DNA of 64,000 nucleotides from Macropodus opercularis (GCA_030770545.1 CM061096.1:17173001-17237000), one strand, 5' to 3'. Positions 10,708 to 23,900 are shown, counted from the stretch's first letter. Notes: generated by a model not told the origin, from the sequence alone. Made by a program: numbers and translations.

Positions 10708-13700
10708 ATGTCAGCGTCTCCGTCTTTCAGCCACTGGTGGAAGCAGCTGAGGTTTCGCCTTCAAAGGAAGAAAAGCTGGACTCAAACTGTGGATGAGTCA
10801 TTTGTGTTCCACACCAAAATGTAAGTGACTCCCATCACTGCAGAGAAACAACCTGCCCTGTAATTGTGTTTAGATTTCATATGAGCAGTGTGTGATTTGT
10901 TTCTCTTCCAGCACAGATGAAATTCCTCTGTTCTACGCTGCCAAGAAGAACAAGGTCCATGAAATCAGAAACCTGCTGCACGACACCTTCACTAATGTGT
11001 TTGAGAGAGGTAAGAATACTGCAGTACTACAGTACTACAGTACTACTACAGTACTACAGTACTACTACAGTACTACTGCAGTACTACAGTACTACTACAG
11101 TACTACAGTACTACTACAGTACTACTGCGGTACTACAGTACTACTACAGTACTACTGCAGTACTACTGCGGTACTACAGTACTACTACAGTACTACTGCA
11201 GTACTACTGCGGTACTACAGTACTACTACAGTACTACTGCAGTACTACTGCGGTACTACAGTACTACAGTACTACTGCGGTACTACAGTACTACAGTACT
11301 ACTGCGGTACTACAGTACTACTACAGTACTACTACAGTACTACTGCGGTACTACTGCGGTACTACTACAGTACTACAGTACTGCAGTACTACTGCGGTAC
11401 TACAGTACTGCAGTACTACTGCGTACTACTACAGTACTACAGTACTGCAGTACTACTGCGTACTACTAGTTCTCTGTCACCAGGTGCTCTCGGGGAGACG
11501 TCGCTTCACGTCGCCGTGATGAACGACAACCTGGAGGCTGCTGTGGCTCTGATGGACGGAGCTCCTGAGCTGGTGGACGAGCCGATGACGTCGGAGCTTT
11601 TCCAAGGTTGGTAGAGAAGCGACGCGTCGTCGTGTGGGGAAGGTTCTGGTTCCTTCACTGTGTGTCTGTTGTGTCTGGTCCAGGACTGACTCCGCTGCAC
11701 ATCGCCGCGATCAACCAGAACCTCGGTCTGGTCCGACTTCTCATCAGCCGCGGGGCCGATGTGGCGGCGCCTCGGGCCACTGGCTTGTACTTCCAGAAGA
11801 GGAAAGGAGGACTCTTCTTCTATGGTACGGTAAGTCAGCGGCGGCTCAGACTGTAGAGGAATCGCCACGGTGACGCCTTTCACTGGGTTCTGCAGGTGAG
11901 CACATCCTGTCTTTTGCTGCGTGTACCGGGAACAAAGACGTCATCTCCACCTTAATTGATGCAGGAGCCAGCACCAGAGTCCAGGACTACAAAGGTAGGA
12001 CGGATGCTTCCTGTCGGAGGACGACGGACTGATTACTAATGTGGACGTCAGTATTTTTGTGTAGTGAAAATACTTGAGTTTTCTTTTCTTGTCATCAGGA
12101 AACACTTTGCTTCACGTCCTGGTGCTGCAGCCCAACCAGGTGACGTCCTGCCGGACCATGGACCTGATTATGGCACACGATGCAGAGCTGAAGCAGTCGG
12201 TGCCGCTCGACATGGTGCCGAACGTCCGAGGCCTCACTGCGTTGAAACTGGCTGCTAAGAAGGGAAACGTTGTGGTGAGTGAGACAAAGCAACAAGCGAA
12301 AAGTAGAACAGGTTCTTGTTCTTGTTCTCGCTGCTTTGATTGTGTTTGTCCTCATCAGGTATTTCAGCACCTGGTGAATAAACGGCGTATAGTCCAGTGC
12401 AGCCTGGGACCTTTGACCTCCAACCTCTATGATCTCACCGAAATCGATTCGTGGGCTGACAACAAGTCGGTGCTGGATGTGGTTGTGTGCAGTCGCCACA
12501 GAGAGGTACGACGCCAACGGTGCTGAAGTTTGGCATCAGACGCTGAGTTTGTTCCCGTTTCTTTCTCTGCCTTGTTGGTCTCCACTGGTTCAGCCTGGTG
12601 CTGTAAACAGCTTCATCTTGACCAGATGTTGCCGATCCCAGACCAGGACCAGGATCGGCAACGCGTTTACCTCCATCCTACGCGTTTGTAGGATGCGTTT
12701 ACCTACAAGTAAAACCTTCAGTTGCCTCAAAACAGAAACAAGCCACAATCACAATCCTCAGTTCTTAAGGATGTAGCTGAAACTGGATGTTTCTAGACCC
12801 AAAACAGCAACGCGCTGTTAAAAAACAGCTTTTGTTTCTGCCTACAATCAATTCGACATTCATAACAAAATAATGATTTGCAGGCGAGGAGGATCCTGGA
12901 GGTGACGCCTGTGAAGCAGCTGATCAGTCTGAAGTGGAACCTGTACGGAAAACACTACTTCAGGTAAAGTGTGGTGTCAGCGCGTGGCGTCCAGCGTGTG
13001 CGGCCTCGGTTCACTGTGTCCGTCTGCTTCTGTCCAGGCTGCTGCTGGTTGTGTATCTGCTCTACATGGTGACCTTCACCCTGTGCTGTTTATTTCGCCC
13101 TCTGAAGCACATCCCTGCAGACTACCCCAAACCAGACACCGTCTACAGCTTCAACACCATCTACATCCAGAAAAGCCTCAACGTGAGTCTGTGACCCCGA
13201 TACGTAGACAAGTCCAGCACGTAGTGGATCAGGTGTCAATCACGTCCAGATGTTCTGCTGTTAGAGTAAAGCCCAGTGTGTGTCCTGTTCCTGCGTCAGG
13301 AGAGCTACGTGACGTATGGAGACCACCTGCGGATGGGAGGGGAGATCATCAGCCTGGTGGGAGCTGTTGCAATGATCCTGCTAGAGGTGAAGCAGCGGCA
13401 GCCGTTGGCGATCGCAAGCCGTCCGGCTGCCGCCGCTCTCACATCCGGCTGCGCTCGTCTCTCCGGCAGATCCCGGACATGCTGAGGGTGGGAGCCAAGC
13501 GCTACTTCGGCCAGACGGCGCTGGGAGGCCCCTTCCACGTCATCCTGTGAGAAGCAGCACTTGCGGCGGCGGCACGAGGCGACGGTGGGAGCGCTTGTAA
13601 CCTTTGCGCTGCTGTGTTGACCAGGGTCGTCTACGGAGGCCTGGTGGTCCTGCTGTGTGTGTTCAGACTCGTCCAGGTGCAGCAGGAGATGTCGCTCATG

Positions 13701-15170
13701 GCTGTGTGTTTAGTTCTGGGCTGGTGCAACGTCATGTTCTTCGCTCGGGGCTTTGAGATGCTCGGCCCCTTTGTCATCATGATACAGAAGGTAGGAGGCG
13801 GCTCAGCCTGGAGTCGGGTTGGAAGAGCTGGACCAGAAACCACTTGGTCTGGTTGGATTAAAACACAAACCAGGATGTTCACAGGAACCTTTCAAATGCT
13901 GGGTCGACCTTTCATGTGATTAGTTGCATTTCATGCTGTTTTGATTCCAGTCTACAGCTGCTGTAATGTCACAGATAAAATGTTGGGAAGCTTCGGATTC
14001 ACGGAACTCAATGACTCAATAAAATAAATGATTAGAGAAAAAATCGTTGCCAAACGTGAGTCAAGTGTCAGCGTCGGTGACGCTGTTACCTGTGATTGGT
14101 GAAAATGCGTCTCCTGGAGGTTTTGGTTCTTGTTGTTTTAGACGGACCTGCCTTGTGCTTTGTTTCCTCTAGATGATATTTGAAGACCTGCTGAAATTCA
14201 TGTGGCTGCTGATCCTAGTGATCATTGGTTACGCCACTGGTTAGTACGTCTGGCCCCTCGTCCATCCTCATTCATTTAACTGTGACATGAACTCGTGTTT
14301 CTTCCTCAGCCGTGTGGACACATTATATGACCCAGGACCCTCTGTCTGTACCTGATTACACCAGTCTGCCGGTGATGTTTTTCTCCCAGTTTGTGGTGGA
14401 CACGACCTTCATTAATCTGCCAATAGACGAAAGCATCCCCACACCACCCGTTATCTATGTGGTGCATGTTTCTCTCACTGTGATCGGCGCCATCCTGCTG
14501 ACGAACGTGCTGGTGGTGATGATGAACGACACCATGTCCAGGGTGGGCCAGGAGAGAGATGGGCTCTGGAGAACTCAGGTAACTCAGGAGGATGATGATG
14601 CATATAAGCTCCAGTAGAGACCCACCCTGTCACGGTCCTTTCGTGGTGCAGGTGGTCGCCACCACTTTGATGATGGAGAGGAGGCTTCCACGCCGCCTGT
14701 GGCCGCGGCTCGGGAGGTCTGGACTGTGCAATGGCCCAAAGGACCACTGGTTTCTGAGGTAAGTGCTGGCAGTTCAAACGGACCTAAATGGAAACTGGAT
14801 GTGCAGCAGTGTTTCACGCATTCACTTTTCAACAACAGTCTTTAAAGATCTTTGTGGTTGATTTTGACCCAGAACTGAAAGATTATTAAAGCTGCTTTCA
14901 ATGAAGCGTCTATGAATGATCTGCAGGGTCGAGGACAGAAATGATCAAATGGAGCCAAACAGGAACCACTACAACAGAACGTCCAAAGAGAACGACGAAG
15001 GAAGCCGCCTGCAGCCCGACGCGACGCAGGATTCGGCCTCAGGAAGTGTCTCGACGAGGAAGAGCAGCACCAAGAGCGTCCGGTCACAGTGGAAGCTGAT
15101 TCGTCACATCGTTTTGGGCCTTAGAGATGGAGCAGAAAGACCACGATGTAGAGGATCCACTAACGACTAA
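10708..15170 (+). CDS. trpv6-like: TRPV5/6-like cation channel, copy B (complete)
   Basis: Sixteen exons: 10708-10820, 10912-11009, 11484-11606, 11684-11824, 11896-11994, 12099-12274, 12359-12505, 12884-12963, 13038-13182, 13300-13386, 13470-13546, 13625-13790, 14173-14239, 14310-14578, 14652-14758, 14927-15170. They sum to 2139 nt (712 aa), all GT-AG and in frame. The N-terminus MSASPSFSHWWKQLRF matches the Trp-rich pre-ankyrin helix of TRPV5/6, and other copies have the same exon. Ankyrin repeats, six membrane segments, pore and TRP helix follow. The pore motif is TTFINLPIDE. Exon 7 and introns 6 and 7 differ from A, C and D, while exons 8-14 are near-identical to A except for a cluster of changes at the start of S6 (SLTVIGAI against SFTLFSSV). 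The C-terminus has IRHIVLGLRDG, like A. AATAAA at 15311 is the likely poly(A) signal. Confidence 0.92.
11015..11468. repeat. TACTACAGTAC/GCGGTAC minisatellite, intron 2 of TRPV copy B
   Basis: Same repeat family and same location (between exon 2 and exon 3) as in copies A and D. This copy is shorter and richer in the pure CAGTACTACTA form in its first half; the last part, CAGTACTGCAGTACTACTGCG, is the form shared with A and D. It creates open frames of 200-240 codons that join exon 2 or exon 3 sequence and are not real proteins. Confidence 0.95.
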
Positions 15171-16331
15171 TGGAGTGGTTCACTTACACGTGGTTGAAGA
15201 CCCTCACAGCTAATCTGTGCCGTTTCCACGCAGACTTGCATCCAGATGTGATGATCTTTGTCACATTGTTTTACTGTTTCTCTTTTATCATTTTAACACA
15301 CTCAATGCATAATAAACGATCTCGGTAAAAGCTCTGGACTGAACGTCCTGCCTGACTAGAGATAATAAAGTCACTGTGTTGAACTACAGCTGGAGAACAA
15401 AATGTTTTAATGGCAACACATCATAAATGATATGTACAGAGAAAAGAAGCAGATTTTAAAAAGCGAACTGGTTCTGACTGTCCAGCAGCCGAGCAGCCGC
15501 CTGGACCCCTTCAATCTGCATCACAGCTGCTTCCTGAGCCACATCCTTCAACGAGAAGTTCAGTTGTATTGTCTCTGTACCTTTACACATGAATGAGACA
15601 ACAAGCGCAGGTCTGAAAAACAATAGATATTGAGCTTCTGCTTCTGTCCTCTCAGTTTAAATATCAGGACATTTCTCTCCGCCAGAATGAGAAGCAACCA
15701 TGAAAAGATTCATTGAAACAAATGAGTTAGGAAGAGAGAATAGGTGCAGCTGCCTGGTTCGTCTCCCAGCCTTAACCGCTCAGTGTTCGTTCACTCAACC
15801 CTTCTGCTTTGTCATCATAAATATGGAGAAACAAGATGAAACACAACACAAGGTGACAGAAAAAGACCAAGTCAGTATTACTACAGAAGAGGCTGAGCTC
15901 AGGAGCAGCCAAGCATCAGGCCTGCTTCCACCCGGGCAGCTCATCAGCTCCAAGTCTAAGCAGGTGTCAAACGAACCGTTGCAGTTTCCACACGGGTCTC
16001 GGTTCCGCTTCACTAGAACCAGCGCGATGACGCTGCAGACGTGCCATAGAGGCCGTGCAGGTGACCGGAAGGCGGGCGGCACCGACGCCCTCGCCGGAGG
16101 CGGCGCCGCGTTTGTGGACGTCCCACCACCTTCGCCTCAACCACACTTCAGCGGCGTTTGCATTTCCAGCCTGAGCCTTAACGCTGAGCTCATGTAGGAC
16201 ACAAACTGTTTGTGTGTGTACTTGCTTTCATGTCCCTTCCTGAGTGTTTGTTTCTGCTGCGTCGTCTCACTTCGTAAGTTGTTTCTCTATTTATTTCATT
16301 GTACTCATTTGGTTTGTGGTCATCTGCTACG
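15171..16331. other. Spacer between TRPV copies B and C
   Basis: Contains the probable poly(A) signals of copy B (AATAAA at 15311 and 15364) and presumably the promoter of copy C. An ATG frame at 15700-16197 (165 codons) has no recognisable domain and no counterpart in front of the other copies; I do not call it a gene. Confidence 0.4.
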
Positions 16332-19300
16332 ATGGAGCTCAGCCTCTGGTGGAAGCAGCTGAAGTTTCGCCAAGAAAACAGAAAAGGCTGGAACGAGCTG
16401 CTGGACGACGTGTTGCTGCTTCACACCAACCTGTAAGAGACTCGCTTCCCATCATGCAGCAGTGACTGCATTTGTATGACGTTTGCATCTGTTCTTCTTA
16501 CAGCACGTATGAAATTCCCCTGTTCTATGCAGCTTTGAAGAACAACGTTAACAGTATCAAGAACTTGCTGAGCTTTTCATCCACTAATGTCTTTGAGAGA
16601 GGTGAGGCCGAACCTCGCTGTGTTTCTGCTGCACTACGCCGTCCGTTTGGTACCAGGTTGTGTTTCTCTGTCACCAGGTGCTCTCGGGGAGACGTCGCTT
16701 CACGTCGCCGTGATGAACGACAACCTGGAGGCTGCTGTGGCTCTGATGGACGGAGCTCCTGAGCTGGTGGACGAGCCGATGACGTCGGAGCTTTTCCAAG
16801 GTTGGTAGAGAAGCGACGCGTCGTCGTGTGGGGAAGGTTCTGGTTCCTTCACTGTGTGTCTGTGGTGTCTGGTCCAGGACTGACTCCGCTGCACATCGCC
16901 GTGATCAACCAGAACCTCGGTCTGGTCCGACTTCTCATCAGCCGCGGGGCCGATGTGGCGCCGCCTCGGGCCACTGGCTTGTACTTCCAGAAGCGAGTCC
17001 GAGGACTCGTTTACTACGGTAAGTCCGCATGGATGAGGGTGAACAGTTCAGAGTGGATTGAATCCAATACTACAGGTGCACGTAGGTAACGTGGACTGGG
17101 ATGTTTTGTCTAAGAAGCTTGTTGGATTGGCAGGTGAGCACATCCTGTCTTTTGCTGCGTGTACCGGGAACAAAGACGTCATCTCCACCTTAATTGATGC
17201 AGGAGCCAGCACCAGAGTCCAGGACTACAAAGGTAGGACGGAGGCTTCCTGTCGGAGGACGACGGACTGATTACTAATGTGGACGTCAGCATTTTTGTGT
17301 AGTGAAAATACTTGAGTTTTCTTTTCTTGTCATCAGGAAACACTTTGCTTCACGTCCTGGTGCTGCAGCCCAACCAGGTGACGTCCTGCCGGACCATGGA
17401 CCTGATTATGGCACACGATGCAGAGCTGAAGCAGTCGGTGCCGCTCGACATGGTGCCGAACGTCCGAGGCCTCACTGCGTTGAAACTGGCTGCTAAGAAG
17501 GGAAACGTTGTGGTGAGTGAAACGGGGCAGTGGAAGGTGAAGCCTGGCGTCAGTGTCTCACTGCTGTCACTGGTTTCTCAGGTATTTCAGCACCTGGTGA
17601 ACAGACGCCGTGTGTTCCAGTGCAGCCTGGGACCTTTGACCTCCAACCTCTACGATCTGACAGAGATCGATTCGTGGGCTGACAACAAGTCGGTGCTGGA
17701 GGTCGTGGTCGTCAGTCGCCACAGAGAGGTACGACGCAAAGAGGTTCCTGGCGATGTGGGAACGGAGCCCAGACCACAGCAGACTCTTAGCGCCGAGCAG
17801 CGTCTTATCAGTCTGCTGGTGTGATCACGGAGCTCGATGCTGGTGGATGTGGGGAAGCGACCGTTGCTCGTCCCAGCGGGCGAAGGTCTCGGGCCCCAGA
17901 GCCGATGCACTGAGTGACGGCGACACCTGCTCCGTCCTTCGCTTTCTAAAACACACATTGATGATTTGCAGGCGAGGAGGATCCTGGAGGTGACGCCTGT
18001 GAAGCAGCTGATCAGTCTGAAGTGGAACCTGTACGGAAAACACTACTTCAGGTAAAGTGTGGTGTCAGCGCGTGGCGTCCAGCGTGTGCGGCCTCGGTTC
18101 ACTGTGTCCGTCTGCTTCTGTCCAGGCTGCTGCTGGTTGTGTATCTGCTCTACATCTCCATCTTCACAGCGTGTTGCATGTTTCGCCCTCTGAAGCCTGT
18201 TCCAGAGAACTACTCCAGAGCAGACAACGACAAAACCATCTACATCCAGAAAAGCCTCAAAGTGCGTTGGTGTGAAGGTCAAAGGTCGTTCACAGCTTGT
18301 CCCGTTTGTGTGTCGTGTCGGACGGTGCCACCTCGTAAAGCCCAGTGTGTGTCCTGTTCCTGCGTCAGGAGAGCTACGTGACGTATGGAGACCACCTGCG
18401 GATGGGAGGGGAGATCATCAGCCTGGTGGGAGCTGTTGCAATGATCCTGCTAGAGGTGAAGCAGCGGCAGCCGTTGGCGATCGCAAGCCGTCCGGCTGCC
18501 GCCGCTCTCACATCCGGCTGCGCTCGTCTCTCCGGCAGATCCCGGACATGCTGAGGGTGGGAGCCAAGCGCTACTTCGGCCAGACGGCGCTGGGAGGCCC
18601 CTTCCACGTCATTCTGTGAGAAGCAGCACTTGCGGCGGCGGCACGAGGCGACGGTGGGAGCGCTTGTAACCTTTGCGCTGCTGTGTTGACCAGGGTCGTC
18701 TACGGAGGCCTGGTGGTCCTGCTGTGTGTGTTCAGACTCGTCCAGGTGCAGCAGGAGATGTCGCTCATGGCTGTGTGTTTAGTTCTGGGCTGGTGCAACG
18801 TCATGTTCTTCGCTCGGGGCTTCGAGATGCTCGGCCCTTTGGTCATCGTGCTGCAGAAGGTAGGAGGCGGCGCATTAGTTGTTTAATCACAGCCTCCACC
18901 GCTTGAGTTTCCTTGTGTTTCTTTTTCTTCCAGATGTTATTTGGTGACATGTTCAGGTTTGCGTGTCTGATGATCGTTGTGCTTTTGGGTTTTGCCACCG
19001 GTGAGTAAATTCAGGGCAACAACATCCACTGGAGCCACCGAAGCTTGCAGGAAAACACTGATCCTGTGTTTTCTTCCTCAGCTCACTGGATGTTCGATAT
19101 GACCCAGGTGTATGAGAGCGTACCTGGCTACAGCACTTACCCCGTGACCGTCTTCACCGAGTTAGAGGTTGATGTAGGCTTCATAAATCTGCCTGTGAAT
19201 GAAACCATCCTTTCAGCCCCGATCACGTACATCGTAGACGTCGGCTACAACATCATCGCAGCCATTCTTCTGGTAAACCTGCTGCTAACCATGATGAGCG

Positions 19301-19725
19301 AGACGCAGGCGAAGGTGGCCGAGGAGCGAGACGAACTGTGGAGGACTCAGGTAGGGAGACGCCCCCCGCTGTGCACCTGGCGGCCGCGAGTCTTAGTGAC
19401 GATCTTGTTGTGCAGGTGGTGGCCACGGTGTTGATGCTGGAGAGGAGGCTGCCGCACTCGCTGCTGCCCCGCTTCGGGAAATGTGGGCTAAACTACGGCC
19501 TGGAGAACTGCTGGTACCTCAGGTAAGAGGGGCAGAACCAGGAACAGAACCCGCTCAGGCCACACTCTAACGCTTGGTGTTGATCCAGCGTCTCACACTT
19601 CTTCACATCTTCACAGGATCGAAGACAAGAAGGATCCATCGGCGCCAAAGACGAAGAGATGCGTCAACGACGAAGGGCTCGTTCCAGGTGCTGATGAGGA
19701 CATGACTACGTTCCAGCTGAAATGA
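16332..19725 (+). CDS. trpv6-like: TRPV5/6-like cation channel, copy C (complete, short C-terminus)
   Basis: Sixteen exons: 16332-16432, 16504-16601, 16678-16800, 16878-17018, 17134-17232, 17337-17512, 17582-17728, 17972-18051, 18126-18261, 18369-18455, 18539-18615, 18694-18859, 18934-19000, 19082-19350, 19416-19522, 19617-19725. Total 1983 nt, 660 aa, frame intact. It begins MELSLWWKQLKF, close to the TRPV6 N-terminal helix. Exons 5-12 and their introns are almost identical to copy D. Exon 4 (KRVRGLVYYG) and intron 4 differ from the other three. Intron 2 is only about 75 bases, with no minisatellite. The pore reads VGFINLPVNE. The last exon is short and ends in MTTFQLK, lacking the IRHI-GxRDG tail of A and B. 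AATAAA at 19734-19739 follows the stop by eight bases. Confidence 0.92.
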
Positions 19726-19952
19726 GCTGTCAAAATAAAAGTTTCAAGCAGGGTCTCTATTATTATTATTATTGCTATTGTTGCCTCATGAAACATTTTA
19801 AACCCTTTCAGTCCATTTGTATCATATTTGATACACAACCTTTTGTATTTTTAAACTTTTATGTATTTAGATTTAAAGACTTTACCAACAACCCAAATGT
19901 GATTAAAACACATGTAATAAACAAAACAAGGATTCTGTTAAAAGTTTGAATT

Positions 19953-20302
19953 GTAGCGTAGGTCCCTTCAGTCAAACCATGAAGAAACCCCAAACTGGGC
20001 ACCACACAGGAATTTTCAATATTAAATGAACACAACATAAACACCACAATTTTCAGCATGGGTAGATATATAATACCAAACCAGAACAGAAGGAATTATA
20101 TACATAGCCCAAAGTGATTAACAGCCCCATGGACCGTTCAGCATGTACCAGCCGGGAGCGGTGGTGAAGGGAGACTCGTCTGGTTCTCTGTGAGGATTCT
20201 TCACCACCTCGCTGCAGGTTCATTAGCAGAGCCCCTCGCTGCCACAGGTGGACCTGCTTTGACCTCCGCCCTCTGCGCTTCCTGTTTCCGGTCCACCTGG
20301 AA
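19953..20302. repeat. Dispersed repeat, copy 1 (3' flank of TRPV copy C)
   Basis: Starts GTAGCGTAGGTCCCTTC and continues to CTTCCTGTTTCCGGTCCACCTGG. About 285 bases (20016-20302) are essentially identical to 25982-26267 inside intron 14 of copy D, and the first 17 or so bases also match (25810 onwards). The middle of copy 2 is longer, so copy 1 is probably an internal deletion form. On the - strand, 20211-20118 is an open stretch after CTGCAG, ending in GPWGC and a stop. I cannot assign it to a family. Confidence 0.8.
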
Positions 20303-20927
20303 AGGGCTGTTTTGGAAATTGTGCTGTTTGGTTCTTTGCCTTCCTGCCTCATAATAAATGTCTGATTTCTGAATTTCCTGGTGTGTTTTCGACGTGTCTG
20401 TAGGAATTAACGCTTGAATTTATGTCTGCAGTTAAATCCCACCTTTCATGTTAACATCATCTGTTATCACGTTATGCTTCCAACACATATAATCTGAAAT
20501 ATACAGTAACGTTACACACACTCATTCAGTGTAATCAAGCTCAGTCACGTCGAGTCCAGCTTCATTTCTTAGCGTCGTCCTTTTGTATTTACATTCAGAC
20601 ACAATATGTGTTTGCTCATAATTCATTTTAATCAGTGTTTGAAATGTGCCACATTCTTTAAATCGCTGATTTGACAAGCTCCCGTATTTCTCTGTTTAAA
20701 TGCATCAGCGTCTCGTCATCATGATGCCGATCAACAAGTCAGCACATTAGAACAAGTCAGGACCGAGTCAAGTGCTGAGTCAGAGCCGGAGCCTCAATCT
20801 GCTCATCTCATGCTGCTTCTCCCTCCTGGTGAACGTGCAGGTGACGACTGATTCAGTTCATCCTCCAGTGTCTTCAGTCTTAGAGCCACGGGACGTTTCA
20901 GGGTAAGACTCTTTCTCTCAGACCTCG
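20303..20927. other. Spacer upstream of TRPV copy D
   Basis: No gene recognised. The last 30 bases (CTTTCTCTCAG, ending at 20921) look like a splice acceptor six bases before the ATG, so a non-coding first exon may lie upstream. Confidence 0.35.
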
Positions 20928-23900
20928 ATGGCTCCAGCTCTGCTTTCGTCTGCTCCAGTTGAGCTCAGCCTCCGGTGGAAGCAGCTGAGGTTTCACCAAG
21001 AAAACAAAAAGGGCTGGAACGAGCTGTTGGACGACGCGTTTCTTCTCCACACCAACCTGTAAGAGACTCGCACCTCAGCGATTGTGGTCAACGGGCAGAT
21101 TGAAATACGTTTGTCTCCCTCAGCGTCGACGACATCCCCCTGTTCTACGCGGCCAAGAGCAACAGCGTCGGCTGCGTCAGGAACCTGCTCTGCTGCGCAT
21201 CCACCAACGTGTTTGAGAGAGGTGAGTGTAGTACTAGGTGTAGTACTAGGTGTAGTACTAGGTGTAGTACTAGGTGTAGTACTGGCTGTAGTACTAGGTG
21301 TAGTACTGGCTGTAGTACTAGGTGTAGTACTGGCTGTAGTACTGGCTGTAGTACTAGGTGTAGTACTAGGTATAGTACTAGGTGTAGTACTGGCTGTAGT
21401 ACTAGGTGTAGTACTAGGTGTAGTACTGGCTGTAGTACTAGGTATAGTACTGGCTGTAGTACTGGCTGTAGTACTAGGTGTAGTACTGGCTGTAGTACTA
21501 GGTGTAGTACTGGCTGTAGTACTAGGTGTAGTACTGGCTGTAGTACTAGGTGTAGTACTGGCTGTAGTACTGGCTGTAGTACTAGGTGTAGTACTAGGTA
21601 TAGTACTAGGTGTAGTACTGGCTGTAGTACTAGGTGTAGTACTAGGTGTAGTACTGGCTGTAGTACTAGGTGTAGTACTGGCTGTAGTACTAGGTGTAGT
21701 ACTAGGTGTAGTACTGGCTGTAGTACTGGCTGTAGTACTGGCTGTAGTACTGGCTGTAGTACTGGCTGTAGTACTAGGTGTAGTACTAGGTGTAGTACTG
21801 GCTGTAGTACTAGGTGTAGTACTAGGTGTAGTACTGGCTGTAGTACTAGGTGTAGTACTAGGTGTAGTACTGGCTGTAGTACTAGGTGTAGTACTGGCTG
21901 TAGTACTAGGTGTAGTACTGGCTGTAGTACTAGGTGTAGTACTGGCTGTAGTACTGGCTGTAGTACTAGGTGTAGTACTGGCTGTAGTACTAGGTGTAGT
22001 ACTGGCTGTAGTACTAGGTGTAGTACTGGCTGTAGTACTAGGTGTAGTACTGGCTGTAGTACTGGCTGTAGTACTTGGTGTAGTACTAGGTATAGTACTA
22101 GGTGTAGTACTGGCTGTAGTACTAGGTGTAGTACTAGGTGTAGTACTGGCTGTAGTACTAGGTGTAGTACTGGCTGTAGTACTGGCTGTAGTACTAGGTG
22201 TAGTACTGGCTGTAGTACTAGGTGTAGTACTGGCTGTAGTACTAGGTGTAGTACTGGCTGTAGTACTGGCTGTAGTACTAGGTGTAGTACTAGGTATAGT
22301 ACTAGGTGTAGTACTGGCTGTAGTACTAGGTGTAGTACTAGGTGTAGTACTGGCTGTAGTACTAGGTGTAGTACTGGCTGTAGTACTAGGTGTAGTACTG
22401 GCTGTAGTACTAGGTGTAGTACTAGGTGTAGTACTGGCTGTAGTACTGGCTGTAGTACTGGCTGTAGTACTGGCTGTAGTACTAGGTGTAGTACTAGGTA
22501 TAGTACTGGCTGTAGTACTGGCTGTAGTACTAGGTGTAGTACTGGCTGTAGTACTAGGTGTAGTACTGGCTGTAGTACTAGGTGTAGTACTAGGTGTAGT
22601 ACTAGGTGTAGTACTAGGTACTACTGCGGTACTACTGCGGTACTACAGTACTGCAGTACTACTGCGGTACTACTACAGTACTACAGTACTACTGCGGTAC
22701 TACAGTACTACAGTACTACTGCGGTACTACTACAGTACTACAGTACTACTGCGGTACTACTACAGTACTGCAGTACTACTGCGGTACTACTACAGTACTA
22801 CAGTACTACTGCGGTACTACAGTACTACAGTACTACTGCGGTACTACTACAGTACTGCAGTACTACTGCGGTACTACTACAGTACTGCAGTACTACTGCG
22901 GTACTACTACAGTACTGCAGTACTACTGCGGTACTACTACAGTACTACAGTACTACTGCGGTACTACAGTACTGCAGTACTACTGCGTACTACTGCGGTA
23001 CTACAGTACTGCAGTACTACTGCGTACTACTACAGTACTACAGTACTACTGCGGTACTACAGTACTACAGTACTGCAGTACTACTGCGTACTACTAGTTC
23101 TCTGTCACCAGGTGCTCTCGGGGAGACGTCGCTTCACGTCGCCGTGATGAACGACAACCTGGAGGCTGCTGTGGCTCTGATGGACGGAGCTCCTGAGCTG
23201 GTGGACGAGCCGATGACGTCGGAGCTTTTCCAAGGTTGGTAGAGAAGCGACGCGTCGTCGTGTGGGGAAGGTTCTGGTTCCTTCACTGTGTGTCTGTGGT
23301 GTCTGGTCCAGGACTGACTCCGCTGCACATCGCCGCGATCAACCAGAACCTCGGTCTGGTCCGACTTCTCATCAGCCGCGGGGCCGATGTGGCGGCGCCT
23401 CGGGCCACTGGCTTGTACTTCCAGAAGAGGAAAGGAGGACTCTTCTTCTATGGTACGGTAAGTCAGCGGCGGCTCAGACTGTAGAGGAATCGCCACGGTG
23501 ACGCCTTTCACTGGGTTCTGCAGGTGAGCACATCCTGTCTTTTGCTGCGTGTACCGGGAACAAAGACGTCATCTCCACCTTAATTGATGCAGGAGCCAGC
23601 ACCAGAGTCCAGGACTACAAAGGTAGGACGGAGGCTTCCTGTCGGAGGACGACGGACTGATTACTAATGTGGACGTCAGCATTTTTGTGTAGTGAAAATA
23701 CTTGAGTTTTCTTTTCTTGTCATCAGGAAACACTTTGCTTCACGTCCTGGTGCTGCAGCCCAACCAGGTGACGTCCTGCCGGACCATGGACCTGATTATG
23801 GCACACGATGCAGAGCTGAAGCAGTCGGTGCCGCTCGACATGGTGCCGAACGTCCGAGGCCTCACTGCGTTGAAACTGGCTGCTAAGAAGGGAAACGTTG

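Noticed and set aside
15700..16197. ATG frame of 165 codons between TRPV copies B and C
   Set aside because: No recognisable domain, low-complexity end, no counterpart in the other spacers, and no splice or promoter evidence. It cannot be excluded as a non-conserved transcript.
21084..23242. Open frames of 677-687 codons across the copy D intron 2 region
   Set aside because: They consist of translated 12-base and TACTAC-type repeats. One begins at GTG, not ATG. They run through intron 2 between well-defined GT-AG exons of the TRPV gene.
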